A DNA stretch of 64,000 bases from Litsea cubeba. Its lineage: Eukaryota > Streptophyta > Magnoliopsida > Laurales > Lauraceae. Positions 35,009 to 43,993 of the stretch are shown here, piece by piece (position 1 is the first letter of the stretch; every line of letters begins with the position of its first letter). The DNA lies in assembly GCA_012931725.1 (NCBI GenBank), contig CM022944.1, positions 60,478,694 to 60,542,693 of the forward strand, given 5' to 3'. The translations under genes were made by a program, and so were the position numbers. Below the pieces are notes generated by a model. It saw nothing but the letters and a program-made list of their open reading frames with translations, did no database searches and was not told where the DNA came from.

Positions 35009-35878
35009 TCTTCTGTAGACAAAAAAGGCTCCGAGATCATTGAAATGGATTCCCAAAGGACTCTGTAAGTCTTTTTTTCGATTCTTTCTAGACTTGATGA
35101 GTGGATATTTTCATTGTTGATTTGAATGAATGATTTATTTTTTTTTAGTTAGGATTCATTAGAGATTATAAGAACCCTAGATTCAGCTTCTTTATGTTGT
35201 AAATTGGTTAATAACTTGGGCATGTAATTAGGGACATTTAGATTAATTTTAATATATATATCGGTGAGTGACTACAATTTAATTCTGATTATGTTTTCTT
35301 CCATTTATTCTGGTCAATAGTATTTTCACATTTGCTTTTATCAGATTGTGAATGTGGCCAGAGCGTATCAGTTTGGACGGTCAATTAAATCAATTCTTTT
35401 AGTGCGCGAATAGTGATGCTACCAACTAACATTTTTTTATTTGATATAGATTATGGACTACAAACAGATCGTCCAATATTATGGCCAAGTATCATCCATA
35501 ATAAGGCCCATGCACTAAGATGTTGTGTGTTGATTTTTTTTATTGATATTAAAATGGTGATGTTATCAATTATTATTATTTTTTTAAATAGATTATGGGC
35601 TGCATCCAGATTGTCCAATATTTTGATGAAGAGGCCGCTTTATTTTTTTTTTTCTGTTAAAAACATATTTTATTAATATTTTTTTATCGTCACCACTCTT
35701 TATATTTTTATCCTCACATTTTTCTTTCTTCTTGTAGGTCAAAAACTCTCTAGAGATCCAACGCAAGATTCTTCTGCATTCGGGTACATGTTCTGATCAT
35801 TTCTATTTTATTCTCGATTTAATTGTTAATGCATTTTTTGTATTGCAGATCATTAAGAGATACCATGTTTCTAGAAAC
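35009..35878 (+). other. Three small exon-like blocks in Helitron 2
   Basis: Blocks bounded by AG and GT signals: about 35009-35065 (after CTCTGCAG, before GTAAGTC), about 35739-35784 (after TTGTAG, before GTACATG) and about 35850-35880 (after TTGCAG, before GTGAGTG). The first contains a possible start ATGGATTCC. A stop follows soon in joined phase, so this is non-coding or decayed. Gene-fragment capture by a Helitron is one explanation. Confidence 0.3.
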
Positions 35879-36697
35879 GTGAGTGATTGATCAAACCAAT
35901 CCAATAAATTTAAATTCTATATAACAAGGCCTTTTATCACTACTTATTATATATGTATTTTTATTATCATATTTAAAAAATATTGAGTTTAAATTTATGA
36001 ATAAGTTATAGTTTGCAAAAATTGAAGTCCTCTTAGATTTATTTTTTTACCATTTTTTGTGATTTTTTATGTACTATTCTTTTATTTTGGAAAAATCATG
36101 ATATGTACTATTGTTGGAGAAAACAATATTCTATTGGAATAGAATGAAGATGCCCCACTCTATGATGAATTCTTGGCATATTCATTATCACTAATATTAA
36201 TCTCCCACCACTGTAATTTAATTTATGAATAAGTTACAGTCTGCAAAAATTGTAGTCCTCCTAGCATCACAATCCAATGCTTAGCCCGGGTCAACAAATA
36301 ACACCATGATATGTAGAGATGTGCTAATTCATGGCAAAATAATAATAAAGATGATTTGCATTGTAGGCCCTATGGTAGAACGTCCACAATCAGGCATTAA
36401 TTATATATTTTAAAGCAGCAGGTGAATTCGTGTTTTAATACCATAATACTTTTAAATTTTTCCTTCTTCATAAATATCCTACACCTTTTCCATTATCCAA
36501 CTACAAAATAATGTTCATTTTGGTTATTTAATCATTAAAATAATTGCTTTTAAATTATTTATTTTAACTATGATTGTGTAATGAATCATATGTTAATAGT
36601 CATTTACATTTCATTTAAATGAAATGAATACTATTATTTAAAATTTAAATAACTCTTTAAACAAGGCCCGCGTTGGACGTGGGCCCTCAAGCGCTAG

Positions 36698-38430
36698 TTA
36701 TATAATAAAAGACTGCAGGTGATTCTCCGAAGAGTGACACGTGGCGCAGGGGGCTTCCTCGGAGAATGACACGTGGCAGGACCTCAAACTTTTTGAAAAG
36801 CCACACATTTCGGAATTGCCCTTATCTCTTTTTATTTCCCTTAAAATCCCTATCCCTATGCAATCTCCACTAAAATCTCTCATTTTCCCTAAAATCTCTC
36901 CATCTGCCCACATTTTATCCTTTTTTCTCAATGCAATCCGTCCCTCTCTTTTTATTTCCCTTTAAATCCCTATTCAATGCAATCTCCATTAAAATCTCTC
37001 ATTCTCCCTAAAATCTCTCCCTCTACACACACATCCACTAAAATCTCTCATTCTCCATCTAAAATCTCTCCATCTCTTCCTCTACACACATGTCTATGCA
37101 ATGCAATAAAAAGTTGCACCATCATCGGAACCATAGTTTAAAAAGTCCCTACAATCTCTCTCTCTCTCTACAATGTAATAAAAAATTGTAGATTGTGGAC
37201 GTGTGCAAGGGAGAAGTTAATTAATCATGGTAGGTTCTTCCTTCCTCTCTTCTATATTCAAATCTGTCTCTTTTTTGTTGCCTCTGTTTATAAATTGTTA
37301 TTTTAGTTTTTTGTTCTCTAGAGAGGGGTTTTAAATAGATTTTTAAATTGGTTTAAAAAAATCAAACCTTAGTGTTCGTTAAATATTGTAAATCCAGTTT
37401 CAGGTACATTCGGCTTAAAGGGAGAAATTAATTAATCATGGTAGGTTCTTCCTTCCTCTCTTCTATATTCAAATCTGTCTCTTTTTTGTTGCCTCTGTTT
37501 ATAAATTGTTATTTTAGTTTTTTTTTTTTTCTCTAGAGAGGGGTTTTAAATAGATTTTTTAATTGGTTTAAATAAATCCAATCTTCGTTTTCGCTAAATA
37601 TTGTAAATCTAGTTTCAGGCAATCAACAACAAAGAAACACGGATGATTCTGTCCAAGACTCCAAGTCCATGATAAAGAAATTTTGAGTTAAAGTGGAATT
37701 TTTTATTGTGAGCATGGGCTAATTGTTATTTTAGTTTTTTTTTTCTATAGAGGAGTTTTAAATAGATTTTTAAATTGGTTTTAAATAAATCCAAACTTAG
37801 TTTTCGCTAAATATTGTAAATCCAGTTTCAGGCAATCAACAACAAAGAAACATGGATGATTATGTCCAAGACTCCAATTCCATGACAAAGAAATCTTGAG
37901 TTAAAGTGGAGTCTTTTATTGTGAGCATGGGCTAAATCCAATCTTAGTTTTCGCTAAATATTGTAAATCCAGTTTCTAGCAATCAACAACAAAGAAACAC
38001 GGATGATTCTGTCCAAGACTCCAATTCCACGATAAAGAAATCTTTAGTTAAAGTGAAATTTTTTATTCAATACTTTTCTCTGTTTTTGGCTATTCTCCAA
38101 ATCTTTAGCCTTCTATTAAACTAGTGTCTATCTGTGTTACCATTCAAAGTTTACAAACAAGGATACTTTTTAGGGAAGGAGGAGACCATGTAGGAATGGA
38201 AAGGATTAGTTTAGTCTTAGATCATTCAATTGGTACTCTATTAGGAAACTATATCAAATAAAAACAGGAATTTTGATCCTTTCAAAGTTTCCAAACAAGG
38301 AGATCTTTTAAGCCTTGGAGATGAATATGTTAGCTGGATGAAAATAAAATCTAATACGAATGATCATCAGAAGACATAAGCATTATTATAGGCCCAAAAC
38401 CAAAGAGGAAGATTCATAAAATTAAGGGGG
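36698..38430 (+). mobile_element. Helitron-like element 3, 3' end not found
   Basis: Begins TTATATAATAAAAGACTGCAGG right after element 2 and resembles the element-2 start, including the ACACGTGGC block and repeated CTAAAATCTCTC motifs. It contains local duplications: a roughly 210-bp unit at 37213 and 37425, and an AATCAACAACAAAGAAACA unit at about 37620, 37835 and 37980. No terminal hairpin plus CTRR was found, so the right boundary is uncertain. Confidence 0.5.
37200..38070 (+). repeat. Local tandem duplications in Helitron 3
   Basis: TTAATTAATCATGGTAGG and about 190 following bases occur at 37213 and 37425. A second unit with ATTGTAAATCCAGTTTC and ACGGATGATTCTGTCCAAG occurs three times between about 37590 and 38065, with spacing of about 170-215 bp. 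Confidence 0.85.
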
Positions 38431-38634
38431 CTTCGGCCGGAGGTCCCTCAAAGTATGACTTTGTTGCAAATAGTCCATAAAAAAAAGTCATAGAGTCAAA
38501 AGTCCCTCCCACACTTTTTCATACCTAAAATATCTAATTTACCCTTTCTTTAAATCATAACCCATGATTGGTGGGATATCCCATTAATAATGGTCAACTA
38601 ACATTTAATTGCCCACGAGTAATGGAATTCCCAG

Positions 38635-39600
38635 ATTTTTAAAAAAATTCTAAAAACACACAAATAAATTTCAAAGTAAAGAAAATAAATTTAAAAAAAT
38701 GAAATAATTTCAAAAAATGCAATAAGTTAAAAAAACAAATATATACTCAAATAACGCAAATAAATTTAAAAAGAAGCAAATAAATTTCAAAATATCCAAA
38801 TAAATTCAGAAAATATAAATAAATTTCAAAATACTTAAATAAATCTCAAAAGATCCAAAGAAAATTTCAAAAAATACAAATAAATTTAAAATAACGAAAA
38901 TAAATTTTAAAAAATGCAATAATTTCAAAAAACATAATAAATTTGAAAAGATACAAATAAATTTCAAAAGACACAAATAAATTTAAAAATCGCATATAGA
39001 TTTCAAAAAACGTAAATAAAGTTTCTAAAAAACTCAGATAAATTTTGAAAAAACTCAGATAAATTTACCAAAAATACAAAGAAATATGACAGAAAACAGA
39101 TAAATTTGAACAACACTCGGATAAATTTGACAAACAGTTGGATAAATTTGAACAAAACTCAAATAAATTTTGAAAAAAAACTCAGATAAACTTACCAAAA
39201 ACACAAAGAAATATGACAAAAAACAGATAAATTTGAACAACACTCAGATAAATATGACAGAAAACAGATAAATTTGAACAACACTCAGATAAATATGACA
39301 GAAAACAGATAAATTTGAACAAAACTCAGATAAATTTGACAAAAACTAAGATAAAGTTCAAAAAATATAAATAAATTTGTTAAAAACTCAAGTATTTTTA
39401 CCAAAAACTCAGATAGATTTTCCCCCCTGTTGTTGCGCCACCACCTTACTTGAGGAAGAAGGAAGGCAGTAAGGCTGCAATCTTCACCTCCGATTATAGA
39501 AGCCAGAGAAACTCAGATAAATTTATAAAAAACTCAGATAAATTTGACAAAAACTCAGATAAAGTTCATAAAAACTCATATAGATTTGTCAAAAATGATA
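38635..39600 (+). repeat. A-rich minisatellite, about 20-bp units
   Basis: Degenerate repeats of AAATAAATTTCAAAAAA type grade into ACTCAGATAAATTTGACAAA units, with a larger 44-bp-like unit (CAGATAAATTTGAACAACACT) repeated around 39100-39330. A short non-repeat segment interrupts at about 39420-39510, after which the units resume. Confidence 0.85.
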
Positions 39601-40140
39601 TAACAGCTATGCTGCCTTCATCCTCTAGCGGTGCTACAGTGCAGGAAGACAGCCTTGCTGCCTTGCTCTTTTCTCCGACGATGGCGCGACACCGGGGTGG
39701 TAGTAACAACGACGAATCTGGACTGTGGGCTGGGCTTTCGTAGCAGGTCAGGTCAAAACCGACCCGAACAAACCCAAACCTGGCCTGGCCGAAGATCGTC
39801 TTCTTTCTTCTGGTTTCTGCAACCAGAAACGGACAGCAGCAAGCCTATTGCCTTCTTCCTCGATTCTGTCGATGGCACGATGCGGCGTCCGGTGGCGATC
39901 CCCCTTCTTCGGAGAGTCGTAGGAACAGTGGTGGCACAGGAAATCCGGCGATGGCGCAGAAGATCGTCTTCTTCTTCGTTTCGTGTTCTGTAAGTTTGAA
40001 ACAACAAAGCCATCTTATTTGCAGGCATTCTTCGACGTGTTTGATCATTAGGAACCTAAATGTGTCCGGATTCCATTTCTTGACTGCTATATGCACTCCC
40101 ATTAGCCATTATCCTCATTACCACAACTTCTGATTGGATG
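39600..40140 (+). other. GC-rich segment, possible captured gene fragment
   Basis: Clearly higher GC than its surroundings. Frames of 60-120 codons occur in several phases on both strands, none with a recognised domain (low-complexity Arg/Ser). This pattern fits a captured exon or UTR whose frame is lost. Confidence 0.3.
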
Positions 40141-41024
40141 GTGATAAACCACTTCATCAAGGAAGTGCACTATTTCTCTCTCTCTTCTTCCCCTATGCAT
40201 TTGGGAAATAAAAAATATAAAAAACCCATATAGACCTCGAGGCATATGAAAGTGTTGGATTGTAGTCCTCCTTGACTTTCATGACGTAATCCATCCTCTT
40301 TTCTTCTGCAATTCCAATGCCCTCTGCAACTTCGGATTTATGCCAGAATCCGATCAGTGTGGCCCACTCGAGATCGAAGAAAACCCCAATCTAGTCTTTC
40401 GAAAAAAAAACTGATCAAGAGGATTTAGTGAGGGAGGAAGATTTGCCATTTCTCGAGTATAAAGAGGATTTAGGAAGAGGGGAGATTTAAAATTTGAAAT
40501 TTCAAATTTTATGCCTAAAATGGTTGAAAGGGTAATTTAGTCTTGAAAAATGAAATCATGTGGATTGAGGGACCTAAGGCTACAAAAAGTCTAGCTGAGT
40601 GGACTAGAGACCTTAATAAGTTTTTGCTCGGACTGGAGGCTGGATACAATCCACTGGGTGTTAGGGATTTTGTGTATTGCAATTTGATGGATGCATTATC
40701 ATTTTAGCATCTCATGAATTTTCACATATGCATTGAGTTAAAAACCTTGAAATCTGATTTTCTACATGCATTGTTTTTAAATATTGTAAATCTTAGTTTG
40801 TGCATGTTTTGGATTTAAATCTTGGATGCATTTGTTTTTGAAAAGATCTTAAATCAAGCTAGCCTATGCTTTAAAGTTTCAAATATTATTTAGCTTTTAA
40901 TGTTTCATGATTTTAAAAGCACTTAGATGATTTAAAATCATGTTTCCAAGCTTGGTTTAATGGCCCAAAAATCCCCACAAAGATTCTCTTTAAAAAATGC
41001 AAGTTGGGATTTTTTGCCTAAAGC

Positions 41025-41275
41025 CGTCGGTCAGCCGACAGTGGAACCGAAGCCAACCAAGAGGCTCCATCGGTTCCAAAACCAGACAGCTACATTTTCA
41101 ACATTTTTGTGCTGTCGGTTCAGCCGTCGGTTCCATGTCGGTTAACCGACAATTGAGGGTCAACCGATAGATGTATAACGGTCAGAAAACTTTCGAAAAC
41201 ATGACCGTTGCCTAGTGACCGTTGAGGTGTCGGTCGACCGACACCTACTTGTCGGTCGACCGACAGGTATCCGTT
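41025..41275. repeat. Cluster of GTCGGT/ACCGAC palindromes in B1 LTR
   Basis: Includes TCGGTCAGCCGA, GTCGGTTAACCGAC (perfect palindrome) and two copies of TGTCGGTCGACCGACA (perfect 16-bp palindrome) at about 41229 and 41252, directly upstream of the TATA box. The 3' LTR differs in copy number here. Confidence 0.85.
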
Positions 41276-41288
41276 GGCAGCTTTTTTC

Positions 41289-41296
41289 TATAAAAG
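41289..41296 (+). promoter_or_regulatory. TATA box of B1 5' LTR
   Basis: TATAAAAG just downstream of the palindrome cluster; the 3' LTR repeats it at 46817-46824. Confidence 0.65.
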
Positions 41297-42092
41297 CAAG
41301 CTCATTCCTTTGGACAAAGTTGATGATTTTTAAGCCATTCTTGAAGAGATTTGAGGCCAAAGAAAGGGAAAGAGCTAAGGAAGGCTAATGGGTCATTAGG
41401 AAAAGTTAAAGCTTGGATTAATGAAGTTAAACCACCAAGTAAGCTTTGTCTTTTGTTAATCATATGTTTTATGCTTTGTCTAAATTATTGGTAAATGATT
41501 TTAAGCATATTAACTATGATGTGTTGAATCCTCTACTTCCTTTAATCTTTGATTTTATATCATAGGATTCTTCACTTAGATTCAAACAAAGTTTTGTTTT
41601 TAAAACTTTACAAATCATGTTTTATGAAAATCTTTGATTTCCTCTTTAGCATAATTCTATTTCTTGTTTGAATCTTCTTTGTTGTTTTCATACATTTAAA
41701 CCTTAGTTAAATTAGTTTTTGAAAACAACATTGCACATGCATCACTTGATTAGTCTTAATCATTTTCATACAACTTGTGATCTTTAGATTTTCATATCAT
41801 TCACAAGATTGTAATTGTTCAAGTGATTTGCATTTGACTTCAATCATATCTTTTATGTGCTTTAAACTTTGAAATGCTTTAAGCATAAAATTCATTGGAC
41901 TTAATTTTATCTTGATTGAAGTTCTACACACACACACCTCATGAGCATTCATCTTTGCATTTCTTAGTGTGTTGTGTGAGTTTGTTTTACATTTTCATAT
42001 TCGCCTATTTAGAGGCAATTTTATTTGAGCTTAATTGTAATCTCTTAGAGTGTTTTGTGAAAACACTTTCTTTAGAGAAATCATTTGATTGT

Positions 42093-42225
42093 AAGGTTAT
42101 TGCTTAGCCATATAAAAGCATTGTGTATAGGTTGTTGTTTAGCCTAGAAAAACAACATTGTGAGGTTATTGCTTATCCTTGAAAAGCATATTGTAGAGGT
42201 TATTGCTTAGCCTTTTGAAAAGCAT
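42093..42225 (+). repeat. Four-unit hairpin repeat in B1 LTR
   Basis: Four units of about 30-42 bp of type GGTTATTGCTTAGCC...AAAGCAT. Stems TGCTT/AAGCA pair at 42101/42116, 42170/42184 and 42204/42219. The second unit has TGTTGTTT (42133-42140) pairing with AAACAACA (42150-42157). Copies recur in the other B-type LTRs. Confidence 0.8.
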
Positions 42226-42469
42226 ATTAGTGGAAATCCGGTGGGGGTGTTGGATACACAAGCCGGTAGTGGATGTAGGCATTGAGGCCGAACCACTATA
42301 AATCTTTGTGTAGTGGTGATTGTTTTGTTTAAACTTCCGCATTTTGTATGTTAATCATCACATGTGACTAGTTACTTGTAAAGAAATTAAAATTGGTCAT
42401 AATTAGTCATTAAGTGTAGATCACCCTATTCACCCCCCTTCTAGGGTTAGGATCTCCCGGACTTTCATT

Positions 42470-42481
42470 TGGTATCAGAGC
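42470..42481 (+). other. Primer-binding site of element B1
   Basis: TGGTATCAGAGC, complementary to the initiator tRNA-Met 3' end, two bases after the LTR end. Confidence 0.93.
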
Positions 42482-42556
42482 AAGGTTACTCCATTTAGGG
42501 CTTAACAACCCGGAGTTGATCCTTAATCTAGATCAAAACCCTAGTATTACTTTTCT

Positions 42557-43993
42557 ATGAAAATCATTAGAATGGATTCCACTATGATAGACCTTGTAGA
42601 TTCTTGTGTAGATTCCTCTAGACCCCTTCTTCTTCCATCTATTGGAGATTCTAACATTAAAATTAATGAATCTATATTTAATTTAAAAGAAGAAGAATAT
42701 GATGAAAATGAAGCTTATGAGGAATTGTACACATGGTCCTTAGAGCTTTCTAAGAAGAATAAAAGATTAAAAGAAGAATCTAAAAGGCTAAACCAAGAAT
42801 TAGTCTCTTCTAAAAATGAACTTAAAGAAAAAGATGAATTAATAAATTGTATAGAATCTAAGTTCATGATCTCTTTACATAATCTATCTAATATTAAAGA
42901 TGACATAAGAGAATCAAAGATAGATTGTGATAATCTTAATAAGGAAAATTCAAAACTAAGAGATCAATTAAAAAGGCAAGATGAAAACATTAACAACCTA
43001 GAATCCAAGTTGAATATCTCTAAGGAAAATTTATCTAATGCTCAAATTAAGATAAACACTCTAGAACTTGGATCCAATGTTATTAATGAAATTAAATTTG
43101 AACTAAAACTTGCCCATGAAGAGCTAAATAAATTTAAGGGAATTGAACAAGAACTAACAAAAGTTAAACTTGAAAATTCAACCCTTAAAAACCAAGTCAC
43201 TCAACTTGAAACCTACAAACATAAATATGAGTGCAAATTTACCCATAGTGAAGAAAGATTTGAAACGTTATTGAAATTGGGTAAATCTAAAAGAGATAGG
43301 ACGGGTCTTGGTTTTGATAGGAATATTTCTCATGACCCTAAGTTCACCAACAAATTTGTTAAAGGTGAGTCCTCTTTCTCTAGCACTCACACTTCCTTGC
43401 CATTGACTAAATGTAATTATTGTGGCATTGAAGGACATTTTAGGTTTGAGTGCAAATTAAGAAGAAGCAATGTGTCTAAATCCATATTTGAACCTAAAAA
43501 GGTAAAATCAAATAATATGATGATTAAGACACTAAAAACCAAGGAAGACTCCAAGAAGAATAAACAAGTAAAACCTATTAAAAAGAAGTCTCCTAAAATA
43601 GATTCTAAAAAGGTTAAACAAGTTAAACCAACTCTAAAAGAATCTATTAACAAAAATCTTCTCAATCTTCCTCCCATAACTCAACAAATGAAAGAACTTT
43701 TGAATAAAGTTGCTAAGTTAAATCTAAAATTCAAAAGTCAAATAAAGGGAGGAAATAAGAAGAAAAGAAAAGTGAACCAATCCCCTACTAAGAAAAGTCA
43801 CCAACCTCAAAAGACTAATCACCAACCTAAGCCAAATTTAGTTAAATCTAAACATCATGGTGATAAGTCTAAATTGAGAATTTATCAAGTCAAATCTCCA
43901 ATAGTTGGTAAGACTTTTAATATGGACCTCAAAGACCAACCCTCCCAAGACCTTAGGTGGATTCCAAAAGTTATTTACATAGTCAAACCTTAA
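42557..43993 (+). CDS. Gag-like protein of element B1, intact, 478 aa
   Basis: Putative capsid/nucleocapsid protein of a copia-type (Sirevirus-like) retrotransposon, expected to package element RNA in cytoplasmic particles. Start at 42557, 76 bases after the primer-binding site; the homologous fragment at 11367 starts the same way (MKIIR.DST). Residues about 55-240 are Lys/Glu/Asn-rich with heptad-like leucines, suggesting a coiled coil. A CCHC knuckle CNYCGIEGHFRFEC has C286, C289, H294 and C299. The C-terminal 180 residues are strongly basic (Lys-rich), fitting RNA binding. No protease or pol frame follows, only non-coding DNA, so the element is gag-only. The frame has no internal stop. Family assignment is by motif and context. 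Confidence 0.85.
   Translation: MKIIRMDSTMIDLVDSCVDSSRPLLLPSIGDSNIKINESIFNLKEEEYDENEAYEELYTWSLELSKKNKRLKEESKRLNQELVSSKNELKEKDELINCIESKFMISLHNLSNIKDDIRESKIDCDNLNKENSKLRDQLKRQDENINNLESKLNISKENLSNAQIKINTLELGSNVINEIKFELKLAHEELNKFKGIEQELTKVKLENSTLKNQVTQLETYKHKYECKFTHSEERFETLLKLGKSKRDRTGLGFDRNISHDPKFTNKFVKGESSFSSTHTSLPLTKCNYCGIEGHFRFECKLRRSNVSKSIFEPKKVKSNNMMIKTLKTKEDSKKNKQVKPIKKKSPKIDSKKVKQVKPTLKESINKNLLNLPPITQQMKELLNKVAKLNLKFKSQIKGGNKKKRKVNQSPTKKSHQPQKTNHQPKPNLVKSKHHGDKSKLRIYQVKSPIVGKTFNMDLKDQPSQDLRWIPKVIYIVKP

Larger units (their letters stand above)
32999..36697 (+). mobile_element. Helitron-like element 2 (non-autonomous)
   Basis: The 3' end is textbook: a hairpin GGCCCGCGT/ACGTGGGCC (36665-36685, one G-T pair), eight bases, then CTAG at 36694-36697 followed by T. 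The 5' end begins after the previous CTAG with TTATATATAGTAAAGCAGCAGG and shares an ACACGTGGCG block with the sequence after 36697, so elements 2 and 3 are related at their 5' ends. There is no Rep/helicase frame. It contains CT-rich repeated leader-like sequence and small exon-like blocks, perhaps captured gene pieces. Confidence 0.7.
38431..40590. mobile_element. Probable TIR-type DNA transposon, non-autonomous
   Basis: AGGTCCCTCAA at 38441-38451 is matched in inverted orientation by TTGAGGGACCT at 40565-40575 (11/11). Further in, CTAATTTACCCTTTC at 38534-38548 matches GAAAGGGTAATTTAG at 40526-40540 with one mismatch. Two collinear inverted matches support terminal inverted repeats; the exact ends and target duplication are not resolved. 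The cargo is an A-rich minisatellite and a GC-rich, exon-like stretch. No transposase frame is seen. A Mutator-like or hAT-like origin is possible. Confidence 0.5.
40659..42467 (+). mobile_element. 5' LTR of element B1
   Basis: 1809 bp, TGTTAGGGATTTTGTG to CCCGGACTTTCA. It carries GTCGGT...ACCGAC palindromes (about 41025-41275), TATAAAAG at 41289, a hairpin repeat at 42093-42225 and a C-rich CACCCCCCTTCTAGGG motif near the end. The base before it is G; the left duplication would be CTGGG, but the right flank is outside the window. Confidence 0.93.

Noticed and set aside
38110..38140. ACTAGT at about 38130 as the 3' end of Helitron 3
   Set aside because: No hairpin in the 10-12 bases upstream, so the CTAG match is probably chance.
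39631..39993. 120-codon frame as a host gene
   Set aside because: Arg/Ser-rich, with equally long competing frames in other phases and no recognised motif; treated as a possible captured fragment.
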